Below, in pieces: positions 20,301 through 29,500 of a stretch of DNA of 64,000 nucleotides. The notes beneath the pieces were generated by a model. The model was not told the origin of the DNA and did no database searches. It saw nothing but the letters and a program-made list of their open reading frames with translations. This DNA is from Minicystis rosea (GTDB taxonomy: Bacteria > Myxococcota_A > Polyangia > Polyangiales > Polyangiaceae). A program made the translations under genes and the position numbers. The stretch spans positions 10,524,377 through 10,588,376 of the forward strand of contig CP016211.1 of the NCBI GenBank assembly GCA_001931535.1, written 5' to 3'. Position 1 is the first letter of the stretch. Every line of letters begins with the position of its first letter.

Positions 20301-21377
20301 CTACAGAGCGCGGGCCACGCGCTCGCGCACCCAGGCCGACGCCGCGCGCGTCCCGAGCTTCCCGCCCACGTCGACGGTGCACGCGCCTTCGTCGATCGCT
20401 TCGGTCACGCACCGCTCGATGCGCCGCTCTTCATCGGGCCACCCGAGGTGCGCCAGCATCATGCCCGCGGTGAGCAGCGCCGCGAACGGGTTCGCCACAT
20501 CCTTCCCCGTGAGCGGAGGCGCCGAGCCGTGCACCGGCTCGAACATCGCGACCCGCCCGGGATCGGACGCATGCACGTTCGCGCTCGCCGCCATCCCGAG
20601 GCCTCCCTGAAACGCGGCCCCGAGATCCGTGACGATGTCCCCGAACAAGTTGTTCGTGACCACCACCTGGAACTGCGAGGGATCCTGCACCATCAGGAGG
20701 CACATCGCGTCCACGTAGAGGTGCTTGGCGTCGATGCCCGGGTACTCGCGCGCCACGTCGAAGAACACGCGGTACCAGAGCTCGTGCGCGTGCCGCATGG
20801 CGTTCGACTTGTCCGCCATGTGCACCCGCGTCTTGCCGTGCGCCTTCGCGTAGTCGAACGCGGCGCGGATGATCCGCTCCACGCCCTTCCGCGTGTTGAC
20901 GTCCTCGTTGATGGCGATCTCGTCGGGCGTCCCGCGCTTGAACTGCCCGCCGATGCCCACGTAGATGCCCTCGGTGTTCTCGCGGAACACCACGAAGTCG
21001 ACGTCCTTCGCGGCCCGACCCTTGAGCGGCACCAAGCGATCGGAGAGCGCGCGGACGGGCCGGATGTTCGCGTAGAGGTCGTATCCGAACCGCATCCCGA
21101 AGAGGATGTCGCGCGCGTGCTCGAGGTTCGGCACGCGCGGATCACCGAGCGCGCCGAGGAGCACCCCCGCGCACTCGCGCTGGATGGCGATCTGAATCTC
21201 CTTCGGGAACGTCGTCCCATCGCGGAGGTAGCGATCGGCCCCCAGATCCAGCTCCCACAAATCCAGCGGAAGCCCCGCCTTGTCACGGTACAGCTCGAGC
21301 AGCAGGCGGGCCTCGGTCGTGACCGAGGGCCCGATGCCGTCGCCGCCGAGGATGGCGATCTTCTTGCGCGCTCCCAC
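20301..21377 (-). CDS. leuB: 3-isopropylmalate dehydrogenase family protein
   Basis: A 358-residue member of the isocitrate/isopropylmalate dehydrogenase family, which oxidatively decarboxylates 2-hydroxy-3-carboxylates with NAD and Mg or Mn. It begins KKIAILGGDGIGP. The family motifs NLFGDIVTDLGAAFQGGLGMAASANV and FEPVHGSAPPLTGKDVANP are present. The substrate region reads LFGMRFGYDLYANIRPVR, closer to the tartrate/isopropylmalate dehydrogenase variant than to classical LeuB, so the exact substrate is not certain. The GTG start at 21377 lies 11 bp after the alanine dehydrogenase stop with GAGGCG upstream. An overlong open frame upstream is only the shadow of ald. Leucine biosynthesis is the most likely role. 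Confidence 0.85.
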   Translation of the reverse strand: MGARKKIAILGGDGIGPSVTTEARLLLELYRDKAGLPLDLWELDLGADRYLRDGTTFPKEIQIAIQRECAGVLLGALGDPRVPNLEHARDILFGMRFGYDLYANIRPVRALSDRLVPLKGRAAKDVDFVVFRENTEGIYVGIGGQFKRGTPDEIAINEDVNTRKGVERIIRAAFDYAKAHGKTRVHMADKSNAMRHAHELWYRVFFDVAREYPGIDAKHLYVDAMCLLMVQDPSQFQVVVTNNLFGDIVTDLGAAFQGGLGMAASANVHASDPGRVAMFEPVHGSAPPLTGKDVANPFAALLTAGMMLAHLGWPDEERRIERCVTEAIDEGACTVDVGGKLGTRAASAWVRERVARAL

Positions 21378-21388
21378 GTCGCTTCGCC

Positions 21389-22504
21389 TCAGCCCGCGAG
21401 CGCCCGCTCGACGGGCACGTACTCGAGCTTGTGGGCCTGCGCGACCGGACCGTACGTCACGTGCCCGCCGTAGGTGTTGATGCCGAGCAGGAGCGCCTTG
21501 TCGGCCTTCGCCGCCGCGACGACGCCCTTGTTGGCGAGCGCGACGCCGTAGCCGATGGTCACGTTCGTCAGCGCCCACGTGCTCGTGTGCGAGACCGCGC
21601 CCGGCATGTTGGCCACGCAGTAGTGCACCACGCCGTGGACCTCGTACGTCGGGTTGTCGTGCGTCGTCGGCCGCGCGGTGGCGATGCACCCGCCCTGATC
21701 GACGGCCACGTCGACGATGACGCTGCCCTTCTCCATCTGCGCGATCATGTCCTCGGTCACGAGGTGCGGCGCCTTGGCGCCGGGGATGAGCACCGCGCCG
21801 ATCACGAGATCCGCGCGCTTCACGGTGTTCTCGATGTTCTCCGGGTTCGAGTAGAGCGTCTCGACGGCGCCGCCGAACACGTCCTCGAGGTAGCTCATCG
21901 TGTCGGCCTTCACGTCGAGCACGGTCACCTGCGCGCCCATGCCGATCGCGATCGTCGCCGCGTTGCGCCCGACGACGCCGCCGCCGAGGATCACCACGCG
22001 ACCGCGCCGCGTGCCCGGCACGCCGCCGAGGAGCACGCCCTTGCCGCCGCGCTCCTTCTCGAGGCACGACGCGCCGACCTGCACGCTCATGCGGCCGGCG
22101 ACCTCGCTCATCGGCCGGAGGAGCGGCAGCGAGCCGTCGTCGGGCTGGATCGTCTCGTACGCGACGCCGATCACCTTCTTCTTCGCGAGCTCCTTCGTGA
22201 GCTCGGGCTCGGCCGCGAGGTGCAGGTACGTGTAGAGGATGAGGTTCTCGCGGAAGTAACCGTACTCGGCAGCGAGCGGCTCCTTGACCTTCACCACCAT
22301 CTCGGCGCCCCAGGCGTCGGCCGCGGTCTTGACGATCGTCGCGCCGGCGCGAACGTACGCCTCATCCGAAATCGCGCTGCCTTCACCTGCGCCGGTCTCG
22401 ACGAGCACGCGATGGCCCTGGGCCACCAGCGTGCGGACGCCAGCGGGCGTCATCCCGACACGGTATTCGCGGGTCTTGATTTCCTTCGGGACTCCGATGA
22501 GCAC
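21389..22504 (-). CDS. ald: alanine dehydrogenase
   Basis: A 371-residue protein, the normal family length. It interconverts L-alanine and pyruvate with NAD. It begins VLIGVPKEIKTREYRVG. KVKEPLAAEY carries the catalytic lysine and YTYLHLAAEPELT the substrate-binding histidine. The Rossmann nucleotide-binding motif is VVILGGGVVGRNAA, and PGAVSHTSTWALTN is the conserved C-terminal signature. The GTG at 22504 is the start: AAGGAG lies 8 bases upstream, whereas the longer open frame has no family similarity. It forms a two-gene unit with the downstream dehydrogenase and diverges from a small conserved gene. Confidence 0.95.
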   Translation of the reverse strand: MLIGVPKEIKTREYRVGMTPAGVRTLVAQGHRVLVETGAGEGSAISDEAYVRAGATIVKTAADAWGAEMVVKVKEPLAAEYGYFRENLILYTYLHLAAEPELTKELAKKKVIGVAYETIQPDDGSLPLLRPMSEVAGRMSVQVGASCLEKERGGKGVLLGGVPGTRRGRVVILGGGVVGRNAATIAIGMGAQVTVLDVKADTMSYLEDVFGGAVETLYSNPENIENTVKRADLVIGAVLIPGAKAPHLVTEDMIAQMEKGSVIVDVAVDQGGCIATARPTTHDNPTYEVHGVVHYCVANMPGAVSHTSTWALTNVTIGYGVALANKGVVAAAKADKALLLGINTYGGHVTYGPVAQAHKLEYVPVERALAG

Positions 22505-22695
22505 GATCGACTCCTTTTTCTCCACGAGCGCCGCGCGCGGTCGCTCCGAGGGCGCGGACCATAGCAGAGGAATGACGTCGCGAGCGCATCGAGCAGACGA
22601 CGCGGTGCGGCAGTCCTCCATGGGTTTCCGACTTGTTTCCGCCTTGTCGGCCTGCTCCCTGCTCGCCATCCTGCGCGCCCGCGAAGGAGCGCTTC

Positions 22696-23013
22696 ATGCC
22701 CATCACTGGAAAGCTCGAAGTGACCATCAAGATCCACGAGCTCCCAACCGAAGTGACCACCGACAAGAACGGCTGGAAGCACTTTCGCATCGAGTGCAGC
22801 GGCCGCCCGGTCGACGTCGCGCTGCGCCCGCGCATGTGGAACAAGCTCGAAGAAGCAAAGGCGAATTACCCGCTCTGGGTGGCCGCCATCACCGGCACCA
22901 TGGGTCAGCCCGTCGGCCACGGCTTCGTGCTCGACGAGCCCGCCTTGCAAGTCTTCGAACGCAAACCTCGCCCGCCCGCCGCCGAGCCCCCGCCCACATC
23001 CCCATCGACCTGA
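22696..23013 (+). CDS. small conserved protein of unknown function
   Basis: A 105-residue protein that begins MPITGKLEVTIKIHELP and has a strong Shine-Dalgarno AAGGAG six bases before the ATG. The core alternates beta strands with a helix (RPRMWNKLEEAKANYPLWVA) and a hydrophobic AITGTMGQP segment, ending in a Pro-rich tail. The sequence resembles short cyanobacterial and myxobacterial proteins sometimes labelled fertility-inhibition FinO-like. That label is from memory and gives no safe function. No signal peptide or membrane segment is present. Confidence 0.7.
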   Translation: MPITGKLEVTIKIHELPTEVTTDKNGWKHFRIECSGRPVDVALRPRMWNKLEEAKANYPLWVAAITGTMGQPVGHGFVLDEPALQVFERKPRPPAAEPPPTSPST

Positions 23014-23263
23014 GTCATTGCAACCGCGGCCGAATCCGCGGCTCCCCAACACGTCCGTCCTTCACACATCTCACGCGACCGCGACGCGCGCGCGCCATCA
23101 ACCTGCGTCGAGCACACGCTCACGCAGGCATCGCGATCACATATGCGTGCTGTACCGAACGCGCATCGCGATCACGCTGGCGCGCTCATTCATCTCTTCT
23201 ATCGATGCGTGCGCGCGCACTGCGATCCTGAAGCCGTCGACCATAGCCGACGTGCAGCCTCGA

Positions 23264-24130
23264 TCACTTCGACGACTTCGCGCGCGCCATCTTCGCCGCC
23301 GCTTTCTTCGCGGGCGCGGTCTTCTTCCCACTGCTCTTCGGCTTTGCTTCCGGTGCGGGCCGCGCTTCGCTCGGCGCTTTGGCTTCCACCGCCGACACCG
23401 CTTCGACCTTCGCCAGCGGGCGCACCGCAGACAGGAGCATCGTCACGATCGCCGACTTCCGCTGCTGAATCGCGTCCTCGTCCTTCGTCACGATGGAGGG
23501 CAGCATCACCCGCACGAGCCCCTCTTCCACGAAGGGGAACGCCACGAGCCCGAGCCCGGCCGCGATGATCTCCGCCGGTGGAACGTCCGCGCGCAGCTCA
23601 CCCGCGCGCTGCCACTCCGACAGCAGGGCCGTCACCGCCTCGACGATCGGCAAGATCCGCTCGCGCACGAGCTCGTCCTGCACGGGCGAGCCCGAGGACG
23701 CATCGTGCCGCAGGATCGCCAAGAGGTTGTGGTGCTTCGCGTAGAACCGGAGCAGCACCTCGATGAGCCCGGTCACGAGCCCTTCGAGATCGAGCCCGCT
23801 CGACAAGAGCGTCCACGACTCCGCGGAGCTCGGGAGCAGCGCCCGATCGAGCACCTGTCGATAGAGCCCATGCTTGTCCGTGAAGTAGTGATGAATCAGC
23901 GCCGGCTGCACGCCCGCCGTCTCCGCGATCTCGCGGAGCCGCGCGCCGGCGAAACCACGCGCCGCGAACTCGCGCTCGCCTGCATCGAGGATGCGTTGCT
24001 TGGTGACGGCCGCGTTGCGCTCGCGCTTCGCGGGCAGGCCCGGCGCCGCCTCTGCGAGCGCGCCTTCGCCGGCCGGATCGGTGGGGTCGGTTGTCGTTCT
24101 TGGCTTGGTCTCGGGGCTAGGCCGAAGCAT
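23264..24130 (-). CDS. TetR/AcrR-family transcriptional regulator
   Basis: A 288-residue regulator. The N-terminal helix-turn-helix is at about residues 45-92 (ILDAGEREFAARGFAGARLR, then VQPALIHHYFTDKHGLYRQV), the standard TetR DNA-binding pattern. Residues 95-230 are the ligand-binding helices. The C-terminus is an added Lys/Ala-rich tail of about 45 residues (APAKKAAAKMARAKSSK), H1-like and unusual for the family. The start overlaps the end of the diiron-protein gene by 14 bp, so the two are cotranscribed and probably coupled. It most likely represses its own operon through the dyad at 25201-25224. Confidence 0.9.
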   Translation of the reverse strand: MLRPSPETKPRTTTDPTDPAGEGALAEAAPGLPAKRERNAAVTKQRILDAGEREFAARGFAGARLREIAETAGVQPALIHHYFTDKHGLYRQVLDRALLPSSAESWTLLSSGLDLEGLVTGLIEVLLRFYAKHHNLLAILRHDASSGSPVQDELVRERILPIVEAVTALLSEWQRAGELRADVPPAEIIAAGLGLVAFPFVEEGLVRVMLPSIVTKDEDAIQQRKSAIVTMLLSAVRPLAKVEAVSAVEAKAPSEARPAPEAKPKSSGKKTAPAKKAAAKMARAKSSK

Positions 24131-25163
24131 CCCAGGACTCGAACTGTATCACGTCGAGCTCCTCGAATCCTCGCCGTACGCGCGGCGTGAGCAGACCGAG
24201 CCGCTTCACGTTGGGCACGATCTTCGAGAAAATCAGCGCGCGGAACATGCGCATCGACTCGCTCTCGAGCGCGAGATCGAGGCACTCCTGGACGGGCATC
24301 CCCATGTGCTCCCACACCTCCTGCCCGAGGAAGCGATCGCGCATGAGCCGCGAAGACTCGATGATGAAGTCCTCCCGATCCCGCATCTCGCTCTCCTTCA
24401 TGTCCCCATAGACGCCCTTCAGCGAGAGGACCCCGAAGGCCACGTGCCTCGCCTCGTCCTGCATGATGCGATGCGTGATGTCGCGGATGAGCGGCTCGCT
24501 CGAGAGCTGATGAATCATCCCGAACGCAGCCAGCGCCAAGCCCTCGACCATGATCTGCATGCCGAGGTACTTCATGTCCCAGCGGCTGTCGGTCAGGATG
24601 GTGTCGAGCAGGCTCTGGAGGTGCGGCGAGATCGGGAAGGTGCACCCGATCTTCTCGCGCAGGTAGCGATCGTAGGCCTCGACGTGCCGCGCTTCGTCCA
24701 TGACTTGCGTCGACGCGTACATCTTCGCGTCGGCGTTCGGCGCTGCAGAAACGATCTGCGCCGTGGCGAGCAGCGCGCCCTGCTCCCCATGGAGGAAGTT
24801 CGAAAGCATCCACGAGCCGAAGAGCCGGCGCATCTTCGGCAGCTCCCGCTTCTTGTCGAGCTTGTCCCAGAGGTACGTCCCGTAGATCGGGCTCATCTCG
24901 TCCGGCATGGTCGGCGCTTCCGGATCGACGTCGGTGCTCCACGCCAAGTCGGTCCGCGCGTTCCACATCGCGTCCTTCGACTTCTCGTAGAGGTTCCGTA
25001 GATCGCGCCGCTCGGCCGCGTAGTGCCACGTGAACACCGCGTCGTGCGCGATCGGAATCACCGCGGTGCCGTGCGGCGCATCGGGGAGCCGAGACACGAA
25101 CGCTGACGAAGTCGAAGCCTGGAAAGCAGCACCGTCGGCGGCGACGTCGAACGTGGATGCCAT
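24117..25163 (-). CDS. ferritin-like diiron protein, oxygenase/desaturase-like
   Basis: A 348-residue helical protein with two sets of diiron ligands: Glu127 in HGEQGALLATAQ with DEARH (Glu157, His160), and Glu208 in EGLALAAF with the second DEARH (Glu237, His240). This four-helix arrangement occurs in ribonucleotide reductase R2, acyl-ACP desaturases and AurF-type N-oxygenases, which activate oxygen. The substrate cannot be told from the sequence. A fatty-acyl or aromatic-amine substrate would fit. There is no signal peptide or membrane segment. The ATG at 25163 has GGAGG upstream. The promoter carries an apparent TetR operator, and the regulator gene overlaps the 3' end. Confidence 0.85.
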   Translation of the reverse strand: MASTFDVAADGAAFQASTSSAFVSRLPDAPHGTAVIPIAHDAVFTWHYAAERRDLRNLYEKSKDAMWNARTDLAWSTDVDPEAPTMPDEMSPIYGTYLWDKLDKKRELPKMRRLFGSWMLSNFLHGEQGALLATAQIVSAAPNADAKMYASTQVMDEARHVEAYDRYLREKIGCTFPISPHLQSLLDTILTDSRWDMKYLGMQIMVEGLALAAFGMIHQLSSEPLIRDITHRIMQDEARHVAFGVLSLKGVYGDMKESEMRDREDFIIESSRLMRDRFLGQEVWEHMGMPVQECLDLALESESMRMFRALIFSKIVPNVKRLGLLTPRVRRGFEELDVIQFESWDASA

Positions 25164-25191
25164 GGGGGGACCTCCGGAAAGAACAGAAGGA

Positions 25192-25224
25192 TGAATAGTA
25201 TGAATTTACTTTTTAGTCAATTCA
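25192..25224 (-). promoter_or_regulatory. promoter with overlapping TetR-type operator
   Basis: On the minus strand, TTGACT (25215-25220), a 17-bp spacer and TATTCA (25192-25197) form a near-consensus sigma-70 promoter 28 bp before the diiron-protein start. Overlapping the -35 box and spacer is a near-perfect dyad: half-sites TGAATTTAC (25201-25209) and GTCAATTCA (25216-25224), 8 of 9 positions symmetrical, 6-base centre. The AT-rich patch stands out from its surroundings. Confidence 0.65.
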
Positions 25225-25318
25225 CTCGCTGACGCGGGTCGGCCGGCGCGCTCCGGGGCTCCATGCGGGCGCAGATCACTTGAAATGAGGCTGTTTCACG
25301 ACGGCGACCCGTGCGCGT

Positions 25319-26401
25319 CTACATCGCGCCGTCGATCCGGGTGCGGAGCAGAGGGCGGCGGTACGGCTGGAGATCGAAGCCGTACGCCGTGAAGAACTTG
25401 GACGTGGCCGCGCCGCAGCCCGGCGTGTGCCAGCGGCTCGGGCAGTGCTCTTGGATGTAGGTCGAGACGGCCTCGCCCTCGTCGACGATCGTGGGCCAGC
25501 GCGTCTCCTTCACGCACGATGCGCCGTTCGGCATCCACTCGGCCTCGAAGCTCCACGCCGGCGCGTCGTCGCTCTGGATCGAGACGGCGTCCCAGACGTC
25601 GATGAGCGTGCCGTCCCGCGTGGTGGCGGTGCCGTCACCGCAATAGTCGGCGCGGAGCATGCGCGTGCACGCTTGGTGGTAGAGGGCGAGCGGACGAGAG
25701 CGACAGTTGCCCGGAGCGCGGCACTCCTGGATCGAGCGCCCGGGCACGTAGCCGAGCTCGACGCACTTCGCGAGCGCGTAGCCGCGACACGCGAGCGTGA
25801 TGGCACCGGGCTCGTCGACGTGGCTGCCGCCCGTGGACGTGCCGGAGGAATCATCCCAGTAGCCGGCGAGCGGGATGACCGGGATCGGCACGCCGTCGTC
25901 GGTCCCGCAGATGGGCGTGAACGAGGTGCCTCCGAGATCGCGATACGAGATGTCGTAGAGGATCACGCCCGACGGGCTCCCCGGCTTCATCGCATCGATG
26001 CGCAGGACGAAGGACGAGCCGTCCCGCGCGATGGCGGTGATCTCGGAGCCGGCGAGATTGGGCACGCCTGGAGCGCGGCCGACGGGCTTGTTCGACTTGA
26101 AGCCGTTGCTCCTTGTTTCACCCAGATGTTGACCATTCAGATGTAAACCATCGAGGTATGTACCGTTCAGATACAAGCCATTCAGATGAAGTCCATTGAG
26201 ATGAAGACCATTCAGATGAAGGCCATTGAGATGAAGACCATTCAGATGAAGGCCATTCAGATGTAGACCGTTCGCCACGGTCTCCTCGCTCGCCGCCTCT
26301 CCGACAGGGTCGTCCACGGTCGGGGCACAGCCGGCGCACAGCACGCCGAACATCGCCAGCGAGCGCGTCGCCCGGGCCAAAACCCGCGAAAAAACATGCA
26401 T
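25319..26401 (-). CDS. ADYC-domain lipoprotein with pentapeptide-type repeats
   Basis: A 360-residue lipoprotein. The signal peptide ends LCAGC (Cys25). Residues about 44-95 are tandem five-residue units NGLHL, with variants NGLYL, NGTYL and DGLHL, matching the A/N-x-L-x-x spacing of pentapeptide-repeat beta helices. A linker leads to a cysteine-rich globular domain with the myxobacterial ADYC motif (RMLRADYCGDG) followed by TLIDVWD and FEAEWMPNGASC. ADYC-domain proteins are typical of myxobacteria and have no assigned function. The repeats are encoded by unusually AT-rich DNA. The gene lies alone between the diiron operon and the kinase gene, and the product should be exposed on a membrane surface. 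Confidence 0.85.
   Translation of the reverse strand: MHVFSRVLARATRSLAMFGVLCAGCAPTVDDPVGEAASEETVANGLHLNGLHLNGLHLNGLHLNGLHLNGLHLNGLYLNGTYLDGLHLNGQHLGETRSNGFKSNKPVGRAPGVPNLAGSEITAIARDGSSFVLRIDAMKPGSPSGVILYDISYRDLGGTSFTPICGTDDGVPIPVIPLAGYWDDSSGTSTGGSHVDEPGAITLACRGYALAKCVELGYVPGRSIQECRAPGNCRSRPLALYHQACTRMLRADYCGDGTATTRDGTLIDVWDAVSIQSDDAPAWSFEAEWMPNGASCVKETRWPTIVDEGEAVSTYIQEHCPSRWHTPGCGAATSKFFTAYGFDLQPYRRPLLRTRIDGAM
26125..26272 (-). repeat. 15-bp tandem repeat tract inside the ADYC gene
   Basis: About ten units of a 15-bp element, read on the plus strand as variants of AAGACCATTCAGATG, encode the NGLHL repeats. Alternating C/G at one position (CATTCAGATG versus CATTGAGATG) gives a 30-bp higher-order period over part of the tract. 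The tract is markedly AT-richer than its flanks and uses codons rare in the rest of the window, so expansion by slippage or acquisition is likely. Confidence 0.85.
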
Positions 26402-26586
26402 ATCGTCCCCCGGCCGGAGCGTGTCTCCCTGCCGAGCGGAGGCTCATGCACGCGCCGTGTCACGCATGTGCGAGCGACGGCGCCCCATCCGGCATCACCG
26501 AGCGGACGACCACACGCGACGGGACGCGCGCACGTTGCTCGCGCGGGGAGCACGATGCGCACGCTGCGGGAGCAGCGAGCACATCG

Positions 26587-29500
26587 TCACCTCTGCTCGA
26601 TGGGGGCGGTCGCGCAGATGCGGATGCCGACGTTCGGATCGCGGATGTTGGGCTCCGCGACTTGGCGGTTGGTGGCCCGAACGGTGGTCCGATCGTAGTA
26701 GTACGCGCCGCCGCGCAGCGCGTGCTCGTGCGGCGCGAGCGAGGACGTCGTCCACTCGAAGACGTTGCCGCAGGCGTCGTCCAAGCCGAAGGGGCTGCGC
26801 GACGCGGGGTGCGATCCGACCTCGTCCGGGCCGAAGGCCAGCGGGTCCTTGCCGTAGGTCTCGTCGATGTTGGCGTCGTCGCGCTCGAGGTGATCGCCGT
26901 GGGGGAATTCGCGTCCATCGGCGCCGCGTGCCGCGCGCTCCCACTCGCGCTCGGTGCAGAGGCGCGCGCCGGGGACGCGACCGCTCTTCGAGAGCCACGC
27001 GGCATAGGCCTCGGCGTCTTCCAGCGAGACGCCGGCGACGGGGAAGCGGAGCCAGTCCTGAACGGCGCGCAGCGTCCGGGTCTCGTAACGAATGCGCTCG
27101 CCGATGCGGGCGACGTAGGCGCGCTTCGTCGGCTGGAGGGTGAGCTGCCAGGTGTCGTCGCCGAGGTCTTCGAGCTGGAGCGAGCCGCCGAGGCCGGAGA
27201 CACGCGGGGTGCGGCGCGCGCGCTCGTCGGGCGGGAGGTCGCGGAGGAACGCGAGCCAATCGGACCACGTGGTCTCGTTCCGGGCGATGAGGAACGCGCC
27301 CGTGGTGCTCTCGTGAAGAGGGACGGTGTTGCAGAAGGCGCGACGCGCCTCCTCGTCGGCGGCGCTGCCGAAGAGGAAGCGACCGGGGGCGACGTAGACG
27401 TAGCCCTCGGGGACACGGTCGGCGGGGACGAGCGGGATGTTGAGCGAAACGCGCTCACCGCGATCGAGGACGATGGGGTACTGCGCAGGCGCCTGCCCTT
27501 CGAGCTCGAAGGTGAAGAGGTATGATCCCGGCGCCAGCACCACCGCAGCCGAAGGCATGCGCACGGGCTCACCGACCGTGACGAAGCGCCGGTTGCGGTG
27601 CTCCTCCTCGACGTAACGACCGATCGTGACCCGGGCGCCCGAAGGATGGGTGGCGATCGCGACCTCGGCGGGCGCGCTCCAACGCTGGCGGCGGAGGCCG
27701 TCGGGATCGTAGAGCGCGAGCCGTTCGAGGAGCTCGTCGCGTTGTTGCTCGTGGTGACCACGCTCGGCGAGGAGCGCGCGCGCGTAGAGGACGTCGCCGA
27801 GCAGGCCGCGCACCCGCGCATTGCCGGCGTCGACGAGGAGCGTCGTCTCCAGCGATTGGCTGGCGCGGCCGTACGCCTGATCGGCCTTGGCAGCCAAGGC
27901 GAGCGCGCGCTCCCACGTCGCTTCGCCCTCGGTGCGCTCGAACGAATCGAAATGGGCGAAGGCGCGCCGGCGGAGGGCGATCGACTCGTCCGCCTCGCGT
28001 CCCGCGCGAGCGACGATGCGCTCGGCCTCCTCGAAGAGACCGGCGACCCGATGATCCATCTCGCGGCGCGCATGGGCCCGAAGGAGGACCCACACGACTG
28101 CGGCGACCACTGGAACGAACGCGAAGAGGGCGCTGCGCTTGGCCCTGGCCCGGCGGACGGCGGCGCGCGAGGCGTCGGCGAAGGCGGCCTCGCGGGGGAG
28201 GAGATCGTCGGGCTCGACGACATGGAGCTCGGCGAGCTGGCGCGCGCTCCACAGGGCCTCGCGGGCTCGGCCGAGCCGCTCCCATTCCATGGCGGCCGCC
28301 GCGAGACGCGCGCGGACCGCGCGGCTGTCGGCCTGCTCGTCGAGCCAGCGACGAAGCGTGTCCCAACCACGGAGGAGCGCCTCGTGGGCCAGCTCGTAGG
28401 TCGGCCCCTGCTCGGCGTCGCGCACCACGAGGAGGCGACCGCGCACGAGGCCGTTGAGCGCGCCGCCGGTCGCCGGATCGCTGCTGAGGAGCTCGTCCTG
28501 GCGGCGGCGCACCGGCGTTCCCTGCGGGCTCACCAGCATGAAGAGGATGCGCCGCACGGCGGATCGCTGCACCGCCGTCATTCCGAGGATGACCCCGTCG
28601 GCGTGACGCGCGAGCGCGCCCGAGACGCCGCCGATGCGCTCCAAGGCTTCGCGGGTGATGGCGCCGGTTTGTTGATCGCGTGCCTCCCAGAGCTCCGCGA
28701 GCGCGAATTGGAGCAGCGGCAAGCCAAAGCCCGCCGGCGTGGAGGCGACCAGCGTGTCGACGAGCTCGTTCGATTCGAAGCGCACGCCCGCGACCCGAGC
28801 CGGACCGGTGATGGCCTCGCGGATGCCCTCGGGAGACATCGGTTTGAGGAAATAGAGGGATCGAGCGATTTCATCGCCGAGCCCGGGGAGCGCGGCGAGG
28901 GAGGCGAGGAAGTCGCTGCGCACGGTCATCAAGAGGCGCACGCCCGGCAAGCCCATGGCGAGGTTGCCGAGGGATTCGGCGACGAGGCCGGCGCCGCCGC
29001 TGTCGCTCATGGTGATGAGCTCCTCGAGCTGGTCGACGAAGAGCACGAGGCCGGCGCTGTCACCGATCCGCTTGCGGATGGTGCGCGCCAGCGCGCTCGG
29101 GTGCGTGCGGACGCGGCGGACGACGCTGCTCTCGTCCATGCCGAGCAGCGGCGCCAGCGCCGAGCCGAGCGACAGGAGCGGCGATCGCCCCGGAACGAAG
29201 CGCACCACCGACCAGCTCCGCCCGCCGCCGAGCGTCCCGTCCTGGGCCGCCGGCAGCACGCCCGCGCGGCAGAGCGAGGATTTGCCCACGCCGCTGTCGC
29301 CCGCGACGATCACCATCGCCTCGACCCGCAGCCGCTCGATCAGGGTGCCGATCTCCGCCCGCCGCCCAAAGAAGAGACCGCGATGCTCCGCCTCGAAGGT
29401 GTGGAGACCACGGTACGGGTTGCCTTCGGGGACGCTGCCGGTGCGCGAGGTCAGCTCGAGCTGCTCCAGCGCTTCGCGCAGCTCGTCACCGGATGCATAG

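Noticed and set aside
23014..23263. Repeated GCATCGCGATCAC (23128-23140 and 23163-23175) considered as a CRISPR-like or attachment repeat
   Set aside because: Only two copies 35 bp apart, with no spacer pattern or cas genes; noted as a minor direct repeat.
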